A stretch of DNA of 64,000 nucleotides, taken from the NCBI RefSeq assembly GCF_008642275.1, contig NZ_CP029189.1:5120501-5184500 (forward strand). Reading direction: 5' to 3'. The stretch comes from Streptomyces venezuelae (GTDB lineage: Bacteria; Actinomycetota; Actinomycetes; Streptomycetales; Streptomycetaceae). This document shows, in pieces, positions 35,012 to 43,751 of the stretch (its first letter is position 1; the number at the start of each line of letters is the position of its first letter). A model generated the notes under the pieces. It had not been told where the DNA came from and searched no databases. It was given only the letters and a program-made list of their open reading frames with translations. The position numbers and the translations under genes were made by a program.

Positions 35012-36988
35012 ATGGACTACCGGCCGTCGAAGAAGTTCAAGAAGACCGCCCTCGGCGCCGCCGCCGTGCTGGTGCTGGTCGCGCTCAACGCACCCGCCGC
35101 GCTCTCCTTCGCCGAGGACAAGTACCACGCGTACAAGATCGGGCAGACCAGCTACCGGATCCAGTACGGGTCGTGGGGCCTCGTCGGGCTCCCCGAGGAG
35201 TACCGGATCAACGCCATGCACGCGGCCCTGCTGCACACGGGCAAGGTGCTGCTCATCGCCGGCAGCGGCAACAACCAGAAGAACTTCGACAAGGGCACCT
35301 TCGACACCGTCCTGTGGGACCCGGAGGACGACAGCTTCAAGAAGATCCCGACACCCGAGGACTTCTTCTGCGCCGGGCACAGCCAGCTGCCCGACGGCCG
35401 GCTGCTGGTGGCCGGCGGCACCGCCCGGTACGAGGTCCTCCACGGGAAGGTCACCCGGGCGGGCGGCCGGATGCGGGTCAAGAACGAGAACCCCGACAAG
35501 AGCGTCAAGCTCCGCAAGGGCACCCGCTTCCGCTCGCCGTCCGGGGTGGAGTACGAGGCGAAGTTCGACGTGGTCGTGCCGAAGGCCAGGAAGAAGTTCG
35601 AGATCACCTACGGGCGCGGGGGCAAGGTCGTGCCGTGGCGGACCACCGTGGTCGCCGCCGAGTCACGGGTCTTCGTGGAGGCCGTGAAGCCCGGCGCCGA
35701 GGGGCTGACCACGGAGGCCGCGCAGTACGAGGTGGTCGGGCTGACGGGCAAGGACGCCGACAACGTCTACGGGCTCGCGGAACGGCTGAGCGCCGACAAG
35801 CAGGACTTCCAGGGCATCAAGTCGGCGTACGAGTTCGACCCGGTGGCGGAGAAGTACCTGCGCGTCGACCCGATGGGCGACGCCCGCTGGTACCCGACGC
35901 TCGTCACCCTGCAGGACGGGCGGGTGCTCGCGGTCTCCGGGCTGAACGACGTGGGCGACGTGGTGCCCGGCGACAACGAGTACTACGACCCGCAGACGAA
36001 GAAGTGGTCGAAGGCCCCCTTCCACTACTTCCCGACCTATCCCGCGCTCTTCCTCATGCAGGGCGGCAAGCTCCTATACACCGGTTCCAACGCGGGCTAC
36101 GGCCCGAAGACCAAGGGGCGCGAGCCCGGGGTGTGGGACCTCGCGACCAACGAGTTCAAGAAGGTGGGCGGGCTCGCGGAGCCGGACCGGCTGGAGACCT
36201 CCGCCTCGCTCCTGCTGCCGCCCGCCCAGGACCAGAGGGTGATGGTCCTCGGCGGTGGCGGGGTCGGCGAGTCCAAGCTCTCGTCCAGCCGGACCGCGAT
36301 CGTGGACCTGAAGGAGGAGAACCCGGTCTTCCGGACCTCGGCGCGGCTGCCGCGCGCCACCCGCTACCTGAGCAGCGTGCTGCTGCCGGACGATTCGGTC
36401 TTCACCACCGGCGGGTCCGCCGACTACCGCGGCCGCGGCGCCAGCGACATCCACAAGGCGCAGTTCTACTACCCGCGCACCGACTCCTTCGCGGCCGCCG
36501 CCGACCCGACCGTGGGCCGCAACTACCACTCCGAGGCGCTGCTGCTGCCCGACGGGCGGGTGGCGACCTTCGGTTCGGACCCGCTCTTCGCCGACAAGGA
36601 CAACACCAGGCTCGGCAAGTTCGAGCACCGGCTGGAGGTGTACTCACCCCCGTACCTGTACCGGGACCCGGCCCGGCGGCCCGTCCTGGGCGAAGGGCCC
36701 GGGGAACTCGACGCGGACGGGCGGGCCACCTTCGCCGCGGCGCACCCGGAGCGGATCGAACGGGCCCGGCTGATGCGGCCGAGCGCCGTCACGCACACCA
36801 CGGACGTGGAGCAGCGCTCGATCGAGCTCGGGCTGACCAGGACGGACGACTCGGTCACGGTGTCGGTGCCGCGGGACCCGACGCTGGTGCCGCCGGGCTG
36901 GTACATGCTGTTCGTGACGGACGCCGACGGGACGCCCTCGGTGGCGAGGTGGCTCCAGGTCAAGGCCCCGCGGCCGGCGGCCCCGTAG
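35012..36988 (+). CDS. glxA: Mono-copper radical oxidase GlxA (galactose-oxidase-like)
   Basis: 658 aa from ATG 35012 (GGAGGG upstream). An N-terminal membrane anchor (about 11-31) precedes a seven-bladed Kelch propeller and a C-terminal Ig-like domain. The Cys of FFCAGHS (Cys120) should form the Cys-Tyr cofactor with a Tyr elsewhere; ARWYPT (stacking Trp), GRNYHSEALL (Tyr-His copper ligands) and AVTHTTD (His ligand) fit the known GlxA site. It oxidises glycan ends at the tip and is needed for the CslA polymer. Confidence 0.93.
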   Translation: MDYRPSKKFKKTALGAAAVLVLVALNAPAALSFAEDKYHAYKIGQTSYRIQYGSWGLVGLPEEYRINAMHAALLHTGKVLLIAGSGNNQKNFDKGTFDTVLWDPEDDSFKKIPTPEDFFCAGHSQLPDGRLLVAGGTARYEVLHGKVTRAGGRMRVKNENPDKSVKLRKGTRFRSPSGVEYEAKFDVVVPKARKKFEITYGRGGKVVPWRTTVVAAESRVFVEAVKPGAEGLTTEAAQYEVVGLTGKDADNVYGLAERLSADKQDFQGIKSAYEFDPVAEKYLRVDPMGDARWYPTLVTLQDGRVLAVSGLNDVGDVVPGDNEYYDPQTKKWSKAPFHYFPTYPALFLMQGGKLLYTGSNAGYGPKTKGREPGVWDLATNEFKKVGGLAEPDRLETSASLLLPPAQDQRVMVLGGGGVGESKLSSSRTAIVDLKEENPVFRTSARLPRATRYLSSVLLPDDSVFTTGGSADYRGRGASDIHKAQFYYPRTDSFAAAADPTVGRNYHSEALLLPDGRVATFGSDPLFADKDNTRLGKFEHRLEVYSPPYLYRDPARRPVLGEGPGELDADGRATFAAAHPERIERARLMRPSAVTHTTDVEQRSIELGLTRTDDSVTVSVPRDPTLVPPGWYMLFVTDADGTPSVARWLQVKAPRPAAP

Positions 36989-38029
36989 TCACTCCCGGGC
37001 GCGGCGGGCCAGTCCCAGGGCGTAGTCCGGCCACCAGGTGCCGGCCGTCGGACCGCCGCGGCAGGTCCCGTCGGACTCGCCGGGCCGCTTGACCCAGAGG
37101 TACGCGTCGACGAGCGGGTCGCCCGTCCGGTCGGTCGGCGGTGCCCCGAGGGCGCGGCCCGGCGGATTGCACCAGGCCTGGGCGCGGTCGCCGGGCAGCG
37201 GGCCGTCGCCGTTGCGGCTGGTGTCGATGACGAAGTGCTTGCCGCTGGTGCCCTGGGAGATCCTGGCGCCGTAGGCGCGGGCGGCGGCGTCGGGCTGGAA
37301 GTTCGAGACGTTGAGGGCGAAGCCGTCGGCGCGGGCCAGACCCGCCTTGAAGAGGGGGTCGACCAGGTCCATCGGGTTCGGGATCCAGGCCGGGTTGCCG
37401 GCGTCCAGATAGACCTTGGTGTTGCGGTTCTTCTTGAGCCGGTCGACGGCCTCGGAGAGCAGCTGGTAGCGCTCGGCGTGGTGCTCGGGCCGGGTGCAGC
37501 CGTCGATGATGTGCGCGATCGCGTCCGGCTCCAGGACGACCACGGCCTTGGTGTCCTCGATGTTGTCGGCGAAGGCACCGATCCAGCTGCGGTAGGCGCG
37601 GGCGTCCGGGGCGCCGCCGGCCGAGTGCTGACCGCAGTCCCGGTACGGGATGTTGTACGCGGCGAGCAGCAGGGTCCGCCCGGTGGCCCGGGCTCCCGCC
37701 CTGGCCCGGCGGATCTCGGGGCCGGGGTCGTCGCCGGGTCCCCACAGGGTGAGCGGGCGGTCCGCGATCCGGCGCAGCACCTGGGCGTCGCTGTTGCGGC
37801 CCGCGGCCTCCCAGGCGGCGACCTGCCGGGCGGCGTCGCTGTGCGGGTCCACCCAGAACGGGGACTCCTCGGCGGCGGCGACGGGGGAGGGGGCCGCGGG
37901 CGTGGCGGCGGGGGTTCCCGGCTCGGGGGCGGGCTCGCCGCCGCAGGCGGGGGCCGCGGCGAGGAGCGCGAGGAGGCCGAGGACGGGGGCGGTGGTGCGA
38001 AAACGCGGCCTGCGAGCGGCGGGGGGCAT
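36989..38029 (-). CDS. Secreted glycoside hydrolase family 6 (endoglucanase, CslZ-like)
   Basis: 346 aa from ATG 38029 (GAGGAA upstream). An N-terminal signal or lipoprotein-type segment (LLALLAAAPACGGEP) is followed by a Pro/Ala linker and a GH6 domain. YNIPYRDCGQHSAGG carries the catalytic Asp and VVVLEPDAIAH the second Asp, with KVYLDAGNPAWI and a WVKRPGESDG substrate loop. It likely trims the CslA glucan. It converges on glxA with no base between the two stop codons. Confidence 0.92.
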   Translation of the reverse strand: MPPAARRPRFRTTAPVLGLLALLAAAPACGGEPAPEPGTPAATPAAPSPVAAAEESPFWVDPHSDAARQVAAWEAAGRNSDAQVLRRIADRPLTLWGPGDDPGPEIRRARAGARATGRTLLLAAYNIPYRDCGQHSAGGAPDARAYRSWIGAFADNIEDTKAVVVLEPDAIAHIIDGCTRPEHHAERYQLLSEAVDRLKKNRNTKVYLDAGNPAWIPNPMDLVDPLFKAGLARADGFALNVSNFQPDAAARAYGARISQGTSGKHFVIDTSRNGDGPLPGDRAQAWCNPPGRALGAPPTDRTGDPLVDAYLWVKRPGESDGTCRGGPTAGTWWPDYALGLARRARE

Positions 38030-38143
38030 CCGGCTTCCTCGGGACGAAGGGTCGGGCAGCGGAGCAAGATACCGGGATATGTTGACATGTCGGACAGTTG
38101 GCATGGGTGTGCGACACCGGGCGGCCGGGCCCGGCGGCCGGGC

Positions 38144-39139
38144 TCAGCGGCCGGGGTCGCCGGTGGTGAGCGCGATCGCCAGCGGGGTGCGCTCGTAGTG
38201 GACCTGGTGGCCGTGGCGGGCGGAGATGAGCAGCCCGGCCGCCTGCAGGACCGACAGGTGCGCCGAGACCGTGGACGGTGCCAGACCGAGCCGGTGGGCC
38301 AGCGCCGTGGTGGAAGCCGGTTCCTCCAGCGCGCACAGCACCTCGGCCCGGGCCCGGCCCACCAGCCGGGCGAGCGCGTCCGGGGTGTTCTGCTGGGCCG
38401 GGGTCCACAGGGCGCCGATGCCGCGGGCCGGGTAGACGATCGTGGGCTGCCAGGGCGGGTCGAAGCCGCCCGCGATGCCCGGCCAGATGAAGGCGCTCGG
38501 CATCAGGAGCAGCCCCTGGCCGCCCAGGACGCGCTCGTGGTGACTGGGCCGCTCGATGGTCAGGGTGAGGGAGGCGGCGTCCCAGGCGAGGCCCGGGTGC
38601 AGCCCGTCGAAGAGCGACTGGAGACCGCCGGCCGCGAGCCGGCGCGAATGGAAGAGGACGTCCGCCTCCAGCAGGGCCCGCAGCCGCGGCCAGTGCGGCT
38701 CGATCAGCACGCTCCAGGCCCGCTCCAGCAGATCCGCCAGATCGCGCACGGCCCGGGCCGGATCGGCGAGCAGCGACCGGCCCAGTTCGCTGTCGAGGGC
38801 GCCCGGGGTGCAGGCCAGGGACTTGCGGATGTCCTCGTGGGCCGCGGCCGGATCCGTGCCGCGGATCAGGGCCAGCTCCTCCTCGAAGGAGACCCCGGGC
38901 CCGCTGGGCGGCGGGCCGATGAAGTCCGCACTGTGCCCGCGGTGCGGCATCAGGAGCCACAGCGGCCGCAGGTCCAGTCCGTCGGCCGCGGCACGGATCC
39001 CCCGCAGCCAGGGCAGGTGGTAGGCCTGCCGGTCCGGACGGCTCAGCGTGCGGACCGCCTCCTGCGTTTCCCACGCGGGCGACAGCGCGAAACGGCACCG
39101 CAGCAGGTCCTCGTGCCCGAAGTAGTGGTGCAGCCCCAT
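38144..39139 (-). CDS. ArsR-like winged-helix regulator (DUF5937 type)
   Basis: 331 aa from ATG 39139 (AAGGGGG upstream). A large N-terminal domain of unknown fold is followed by a C-terminal ArsR helix-turn-helix (STTALAHRLGLAPSTVSAHLSVLQAAGLL). Family members sit beside MFS exporters, as here, and probably control them through the shared 112-nt promoter region. Confidence 0.88.
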   Translation of the reverse strand: MGLHHYFGHEDLLRCRFALSPAWETQEAVRTLSRPDRQAYHLPWLRGIRAAADGLDLRPLWLLMPHRGHSADFIGPPPSGPGVSFEEELALIRGTDPAAAHEDIRKSLACTPGALDSELGRSLLADPARAVRDLADLLERAWSVLIEPHWPRLRALLEADVLFHSRRLAAGGLQSLFDGLHPGLAWDAASLTLTIERPSHHERVLGGQGLLLMPSAFIWPGIAGGFDPPWQPTIVYPARGIGALWTPAQQNTPDALARLVGRARAEVLCALEEPASTTALAHRLGLAPSTVSAHLSVLQAAGLLISARHGHQVHYERTPLAIALTTGDPGR

Positions 39140-39195
39140 CCCGGCCCCCTTCTCTTCCCCGTGTACGGGAACGACGGGAACGACTCTGCCCCGAC

Positions 39196-39222
39196 ATTCG
39201 GCCCCAGGCGAATCTCTGGGGC
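39196..39222. promoter_or_regulatory. Overlapping inverted repeats in the divergent promoter
   Basis: ATTCG (39196-39200) with CGAAT (39209-39213), and GCCCCAG (39201-39207) with CTGGGGC (39216-39222), overlap in the 112-nt gap between the regulator and the MFS gene. Either could be the operator for the ArsR-like protein. Confidence 0.5.
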
Positions 39223-39251
39223 GCCGGCCCCGGGCCCGGGACGCTGGGCGC

Positions 39252-40508
39252 ATGCCAGCCGACACCCAGGCGCCCGGGCGGTCCGCACCGCCACCGGGCT
39301 ACCGCTCCGTGTTCCGGGTCCGTGAGTTCCGGACCGTCTTCGCCGCCCACCTGCTGTCCGTGTTCGGCGTGGTCGTCGCCGAGATCTCGCTGTCCGTCCT
39401 CGTCTACCGCACCACCGGCTCGCCCCTGATGAGCGCGCTCACCTTCGCCCTGGGCTTCCTGCCGTACGCCCTCGGCGGCACCCTGCTCGCCGGGATCGCC
39501 GACCGCCACCCCGCCCGCCGGGTGCTCGTCGCGTGCGACCTCGTCTGCGCGCTGTGCGCGGCCGCCATGGTGGCGCCGGGCACGCCCGTCGCCGTGCTCC
39601 TCGTACTGCGCTGCGCGATGGCCTTCGTGGCGCCCCTGTTCCAGGGCACGCGCAACGCCTCCCTCGCCGACGTCCTCGGCACCGGCGACGCCTTCGTCCT
39701 GGGCCGCTCGCTGCTGCGCATGGTGGCCCAGAGCGCCCAGCTCATCGGCTTCGGGCTGGGCGGGCTGCTGCTCACCGTGCTCGCACCGCGCGCGGCCATC
39801 GCCCTCACCGCCGCCGGGTTCCTCGGCTCCGCGCTGCTGCTGCGGCTGGGTACGCGCAGCCGCCCCGCCCGCGGCGGCGCCCGTACCTCCCCGCTCGCCG
39901 GACTGCGCGCCGTCCTCGGCCGGCGACGGCTGCGTGCGCTGATGCTGCTGTTCTGGCTGCCCCCCGTCTTCCTGGTCGTCCCCGAGGCGCTGCTCGCCCC
40001 GTACACGGACGGCATCGGCCTCGGCACCGCCGCCCTCGGACTGATGATGTGCGCCATGCCCGTCGGCACCATCGCCGGGGAGCTCTGGGCCGGCTCGGCC
40101 CTCACCGCCCGGACGCGATCGCGGATCGTGGTGCCGCTCGCCGCCGCCGGGCTGCTGCCGCTCCTGGTCTTCGCGGTCCGGCCGGGCCTGCCCGTGGCCC
40201 TCGCCGCCCTGTTGCTCGCCGGGCTGGCGCACGCCTACACCCTCGGTCTGGACCAGTGGTACGTCGAAGCCGTCCCCGACGAGCTGCGCGGCCGGGCGAT
40301 GACACTGCTGAGCACCGGCCTGATGACCCTCCAGGGCGTCGGCATGGCCCTGGCCGGCCTCGCCGCCGAATTCCGTCCGGTGCACGAGGTCGTCACCGGC
40401 GCCGGGATCCTCGGCACGGGGGTCGTCCTGCTGCTCCTGGCCGAACTCCGGTGCGCCGTCCGGCAGGAGGAACGACTGAGGGATGAGACGGCCCCCGCGG
40501 TGAAGTGA
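39252..40508 (+). CDS. MFS transporter
   Basis: 418 aa, twelve membrane helices. The cytoplasmic loop motif GIADRHPARRVLVACD after helix 2 is the MFS signature A. The family is typical of drug or metabolite exporters (MFS_3/EntS type). It is divergently transcribed from the ArsR-like gene that probably regulates it. Substrate unknown. Confidence 0.92.
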   Translation: MPADTQAPGRSAPPPGYRSVFRVREFRTVFAAHLLSVFGVVVAEISLSVLVYRTTGSPLMSALTFALGFLPYALGGTLLAGIADRHPARRVLVACDLVCALCAAAMVAPGTPVAVLLVLRCAMAFVAPLFQGTRNASLADVLGTGDAFVLGRSLLRMVAQSAQLIGFGLGGLLLTVLAPRAAIALTAAGFLGSALLLRLGTRSRPARGGARTSPLAGLRAVLGRRRLRALMLLFWLPPVFLVVPEALLAPYTDGIGLGTAALGLMMCAMPVGTIAGELWAGSALTARTRSRIVVPLAAAGLLPLLVFAVRPGLPVALAALLLAGLAHAYTLGLDQWYVEAVPDELRGRAMTLLSTGLMTLQGVGMALAGLAAEFRPVHEVVTGAGILGTGVVLLLLAELRCAVRQEERLRDETAPAVK

Positions 40509-40529
40509 CCTCCCGGTAGGGTCGGACGC

Positions 40530-41036
40530 GTGCCCAAGCCGCTCAGCCTTCCCTTCGACCCCATCGCCCGCGCCGACGAGCTCTGGCAGCAGCGCTGGGG
40601 ACCCGTGCCCTCCATGGCCGCGATCACCTCGATCATGCGCGCGCAGCAGATCCTGCTCGGCGAGGTCGACGCGGTCGTCAAGCCGTACGGGCTGACCTTC
40701 GCCCGGTACGAGGCGCTGGTGCTCCTCACCTTCTCCAAGGCCGGCGAACTGCCGATGTCCAAGATCGGCGAGCGGCTGATGGTCCACCCGACGTCGGTCA
40801 CCAACACCGTGGACCGGCTGGTGAAGTCCGGACTGGTCGCCAAGCGGCCCAACCCGAACGACGGCCGCGGCACCCTCGCCTCGATCACGGAGAAGGGCCG
40901 GGAGGTCGTCGAGGCCGCCACGAAGGACCTGATGGCCGTCGAGTTCGGCCTCGGCGCGTACGACGCCGAGGAGTGCGGGGAGATCTTCGCGCTGCTGCGC
41001 CCGCTGCGGGTGGCCGCGGCGGACTTCCAGGAGTAG
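40530..41036 (+). CDS. MarR-family transcriptional regulator
   Basis: 168 aa from GTG 40530. The winged helix contains LPMSKIGERLMVHPTSVTNTVDRLVKSGLVAK with wing NPNDGRGTLASITEKG. It is conserved next to icmA in Streptomyces as I recall, and is a candidate for binding the icmA palindrome, though there is no direct evidence. Confidence 0.92.
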   Translation: MPKPLSLPFDPIARADELWQQRWGPVPSMAAITSIMRAQQILLGEVDAVVKPYGLTFARYEALVLLTFSKAGELPMSKIGERLMVHPTSVTNTVDRLVKSGLVAKRPNPNDGRGTLASITEKGREVVEAATKDLMAVEFGLGAYDAEECGEIFALLRPLRVAAADFQE

Positions 41037-41116
41037 CCGGGGCCGTGGCCCGGGACCCGGTGCCGGGGCCGGGGCCGCGTCAAGATCGAGCAAAACGGAC
41101 GGCTAGGCTCGTCGGC

Positions 41117-41446
41117 ATGAAACGAAGCGTGCTGACCCGCTACCGCGCCATGGCCTACGTGACCGCGGTCATGCTCCTGATCCTCTGTGCCTGCATGGTG
41201 GCGAAGTACGGCTTCGACACCGGCGCCGATCTGACCTTCGTGGTCTCGCAGGCCCACGGTGTGCTCTTCATGATCTATCTGGTCTTCGCCTTCGACCTGA
41301 GCTCCAAGGCCAGGTGGCCCTTCGGCAAGATGCTCTGGGTCATGCTCAGCGGAACGATTCCGGTGGCCGCCTTCTTCGTCGAGCGCAAGGTCCGCGCCGA
41401 GGTCGAGCCGCTGGTCGACGACTCGCTGGCGACCGCCAAGGCCTGA
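41117..41446 (+). CDS. DUF3817 membrane protein (second copy)
   Basis: 109 aa from ATG 41117. Three membrane helices and the family signature SQAHGVLFMIYLVFAFDLSSKARWPFGKM. It is paralogous to the gene at 30255. It lies 80 nt after the MarR gene and is followed by a terminator. Confidence 0.9.
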   Translation: MKRSVLTRYRAMAYVTAVMLLILCACMVAKYGFDTGADLTFVVSQAHGVLFMIYLVFAFDLSSKARWPFGKMLWVMLSGTIPVAAFFVERKVRAEVEPLVDDSLATAKA

Positions 41447-41476
41447 TCCCCGCCCCCTGCGAGGCGAGCGTCACCC

Positions 41477-41503
41477 ACCCCCGGGGCGAGTCCCCGGGGG
41501 TTT
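41477..41503 (+). terminator. Intrinsic terminator with short T tract
   Basis: ACCCCCGGGG (41477-41486) pairs with CCCCGGGGGT (41492-41501), followed by TT. It ends the DUF3817 transcript just before the icmA promoter. Confidence 0.85.
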
Positions 41504-41512
41504 GCCATCGAC

Positions 41513-41536
41513 ATTTACTAGGACGTCCTAGTAAAT
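41513..41536 (+). promoter_or_regulatory. 24-bp perfect palindrome at the icmA start
   Basis: The left half ATTTACTAGGAC (41513-41524) is exactly complementary to the right half (41525-41536). It ends nine bases before the icmA ATG. A TAGTAA in the right half (41529-41534) could be the -10 box, making the transcript nearly leaderless; no good -35 at 17-19 bp is visible. An operator of this length and symmetry suggests a dimeric TetR, MarR or GntR repressor. Confidence 0.8.
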
Positions 41537-41544
41537 TCATGGGT

Positions 41545-43245
41545 ATGGACGCTGACGCCATCGAGGAAGGCCGCCGTCGCTGGCAGGCCCGCTATGACAA
41601 GGCCCGCAAGCGCGAGGCAGACTTCACCACGCTCTCCGGCGACGAGGTCGAACCGGTCTACGGGCCCCGGCCCGGCGACGCGTACGAGGGCTTCGAGCGC
41701 ATCGGGTGGCCGGGCGAGTACCCGTACACCCGCGGACTCCACGCCACCGGGTACCGCGGCCGGACCTGGACCATCCGGCAGTTCGCCGGGTTCGGGAACG
41801 CCGAGCAGACCAACGAGCGCTACAAGATGATCCTGGCCGCCGGCGGCGGCGGGCTCTCCGTCGCCTTCGACATGCCGACCCTCATGGGCCGCGACTCCGA
41901 CGACCCCCGCTCCCTCGGCGAGGTCGGCCACTGCGGGGTCGCCATCGACTCCGCCGCCGACATGGAGGTCCTGTTCAAGGACATCCCGCTCGGTGACGTC
42001 ACGACCTCGATGACGATCTCGGGCCCGGCCGTCCCCGCCTTCTGCATGTACCTGGTCGCCGCCGAGCGGCAGGGCGTCGACCCCGCCGTCCTCAACGGCA
42101 CGCTCCAGACCGACATCTTCAAGGAGTACATCGCCCAGAAGGAGTGGCTCTTCGAACCCGAGCCGCACCTGCGCCTCATCGGCGACCTCATGGAGTACTG
42201 CACGAAGGGCATCCCGGCCTACAAGCCGCTGTCCGTCTCCGGCTACCACATCCGCGAGGCCGGGGCCACGGCCGCGCAGGAGCTCGCGTACACCCTCGCC
42301 GACGGCTTCGGCTACGTGGAGCTGGGCCTCTCGCGCGGCATGGACGTCGACGCCTTCGCGCCCGGCCTGTCCTTCTTCTTCGACGCGCACCTCGACTTCT
42401 TCGAGGAGATCGCCAAGTTCCGTGCCGCACGCCGGATCTGGGCCCGCTGGATGAAGGAGGTCTACGGGGCGAAGAGCGAGAAGTCCATGTGGCTGCGCTT
42501 CCACACCCAGACCGCCGGTGTCTCGCTCACGGCGCAGCAGCCGTACAACAACGTCGTGCGCACCGCCGTGGAGGCCCTCGCCGCCGTGCTCGGCGGCACG
42601 AACTCCCTGCACACCAACGCCCTCGACGAGACCCTCGCCCTGCCGAGCGAGCAGGCCGCCGAGATCGCCCTGCGCACGCAGCAGGTGCTGATGGAGGAGA
42701 CCGGCGTCGCCAACGTGGCGGACCCGCTCGGCGGTTCCTGGTTCGTGGAGCAGCTCACCGACCGCATCGAGGCCGAGGCCGAGAAGATCTTCGACCAGAT
42801 CAAGGAGCGCGGCCTGCGCGCCCACCCGGACGGGCAGCACCCGATCGGGCCGATCACCTCGGGCATCCTGCGCGGCATCGAGGACGGCTGGTTCACCGGG
42901 GAGATCGCCGAGTCGGCCTTCCAGTACCAGCGGTCGCTGGAGAAGGGCGACAAGCGCGTCGTCGGCGTCAACGTGCACCACGGATCAGTCACCGGGGACC
43001 TGGAGATCCTCCGGGTCAGCCACGAGGTGGAGACCGTCCAGGTGCGGGAGCTGGCGGCCCGCAAGGCCCGGCGCGACGACGCCAAGGTGGACGCGGCGCT
43101 CAAGGCCATGCTGGACGCCGCCCGGGACGGGTCGAACATGATCCCGGCCATGCTGGACGCGGTGCGGGCCGAGGCCACGATGGGCGAGATCTGCAACGTC
43201 CTGCGCGACGAGTGGGGCACCTACACCGAGCCGCCGGGCTTCTAG
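41545..43245 (+). CDS. icmA: Isobutyryl-CoA mutase large subunit IcmA
   Basis: 566 aa from ATG 41545, the same length as S. cinnamonensis IcmA; an ATG at 41539 adds two residues. It is the substrate-binding barrel of the B12 mutase family without the cobalamin domain. Substrate-specifying residues are Phe80 (TIRQFAGF) and Gln198 (EYIAQKEW), the ICM pair; methylmalonyl-CoA mutase has Tyr and Arg there. It interconverts isobutyryl-CoA and n-butyryl-CoA with a separate small subunit IcmB, not in this window. Confidence 0.96.
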   Translation: MDADAIEEGRRRWQARYDKARKREADFTTLSGDEVEPVYGPRPGDAYEGFERIGWPGEYPYTRGLHATGYRGRTWTIRQFAGFGNAEQTNERYKMILAAGGGGLSVAFDMPTLMGRDSDDPRSLGEVGHCGVAIDSAADMEVLFKDIPLGDVTTSMTISGPAVPAFCMYLVAAERQGVDPAVLNGTLQTDIFKEYIAQKEWLFEPEPHLRLIGDLMEYCTKGIPAYKPLSVSGYHIREAGATAAQELAYTLADGFGYVELGLSRGMDVDAFAPGLSFFFDAHLDFFEEIAKFRAARRIWARWMKEVYGAKSEKSMWLRFHTQTAGVSLTAQQPYNNVVRTAVEALAAVLGGTNSLHTNALDETLALPSEQAAEIALRTQQVLMEETGVANVADPLGGSWFVEQLTDRIEAEAEKIFDQIKERGLRAHPDGQHPIGPITSGILRGIEDGWFTGEIAESAFQYQRSLEKGDKRVVGVNVHHGSVTGDLEILRVSHEVETVQVRELAARKARRDDAKVDAALKAMLDAARDGSNMIPAMLDAVRAEATMGEICNVLRDEWGTYTEPPGF

Positions 43246-43291
43246 GCCGCCTGTGCGAGACGGCCGGTCGTGGCGCCCGTACGGTGGCGCC

Positions 43292-43744
43292 ATGACCGGC
43301 CTTCCTGCTCCCGTACGGGGCATCAGCGCGCGCGTGGTGATGAACAAGGGCGGCTGCGGGGGCTACTACGCACACCTCGTGGCCGACTTCGAGCCTCCGG
43401 GCCCCGGCGGCCGGACGGAGATCGTGAACCTGGTCCCCGAGCGGCGGCTGCCCGCCGAGTTCCTCCCGGCCGTACGCGCGGGGATCGAGCTGGGACTGGA
43501 CGGCGTCGCGGCGGCCGTCCTGCTCACGGACGGGGGATGGCACGAGGTGGACTCCTGAGACATCGGCTTCCGGACGGCCGGGGCGGAGGTGGCGCGCGCC
43601 GCGCTCGTGGCGGCCGCACTGCGTCCCGCGGAGGAGGCGGACGCCCTGCGCTGGGCGTCCTGGCCGGGCCGGCGACCCTGGCCCGGGCACAACCCCCGGT
43701 GCGAGGAGCTGTACGGCCGGATCCGCCGGGCCGGGCCCCGCTGA
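43292..43744 (+). pseudogene. Orphan EF-G domain-IV-like protein interrupted by in-frame TGA
   Basis: ATG 43292 opens an 88-residue frame ending at TGA 43556-43558. The same frame then stays open for 61 codons to a second stop at 43742. Both halves align by eye with domain IV of elongation factor G: LPAEFLPAVRAGIELGL resembles VPKEYIPAVEKGI, and GGWHEVDS-stop-DIGFRTAG resembles DGSYHDVDSSEMAFKIAG. The stop replaces the second Ser of VDSS. No GTPase domain is present, so this is a stand-alone homologue. It could be a pseudogene, readthrough or a sequencing error. Confidence 0.8.
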
Positions 43745-43751
43745 GCCGGGG

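Noticed and set aside
36960..41093. 1377-aa open frame on the minus strand
   Set aside because: It crosses GH6, the ArsR-like regulator, MFS and MarR genes in wrong frames and shows no recognisable domain.
43556..43558. TGA as a selenocysteine codon
   Set aside because: EF-G domain IV has no functional Cys or Sec at this position, the family has Ser, and no selenocysteine machinery gene is in the window. Mutation, readthrough or error are simpler.
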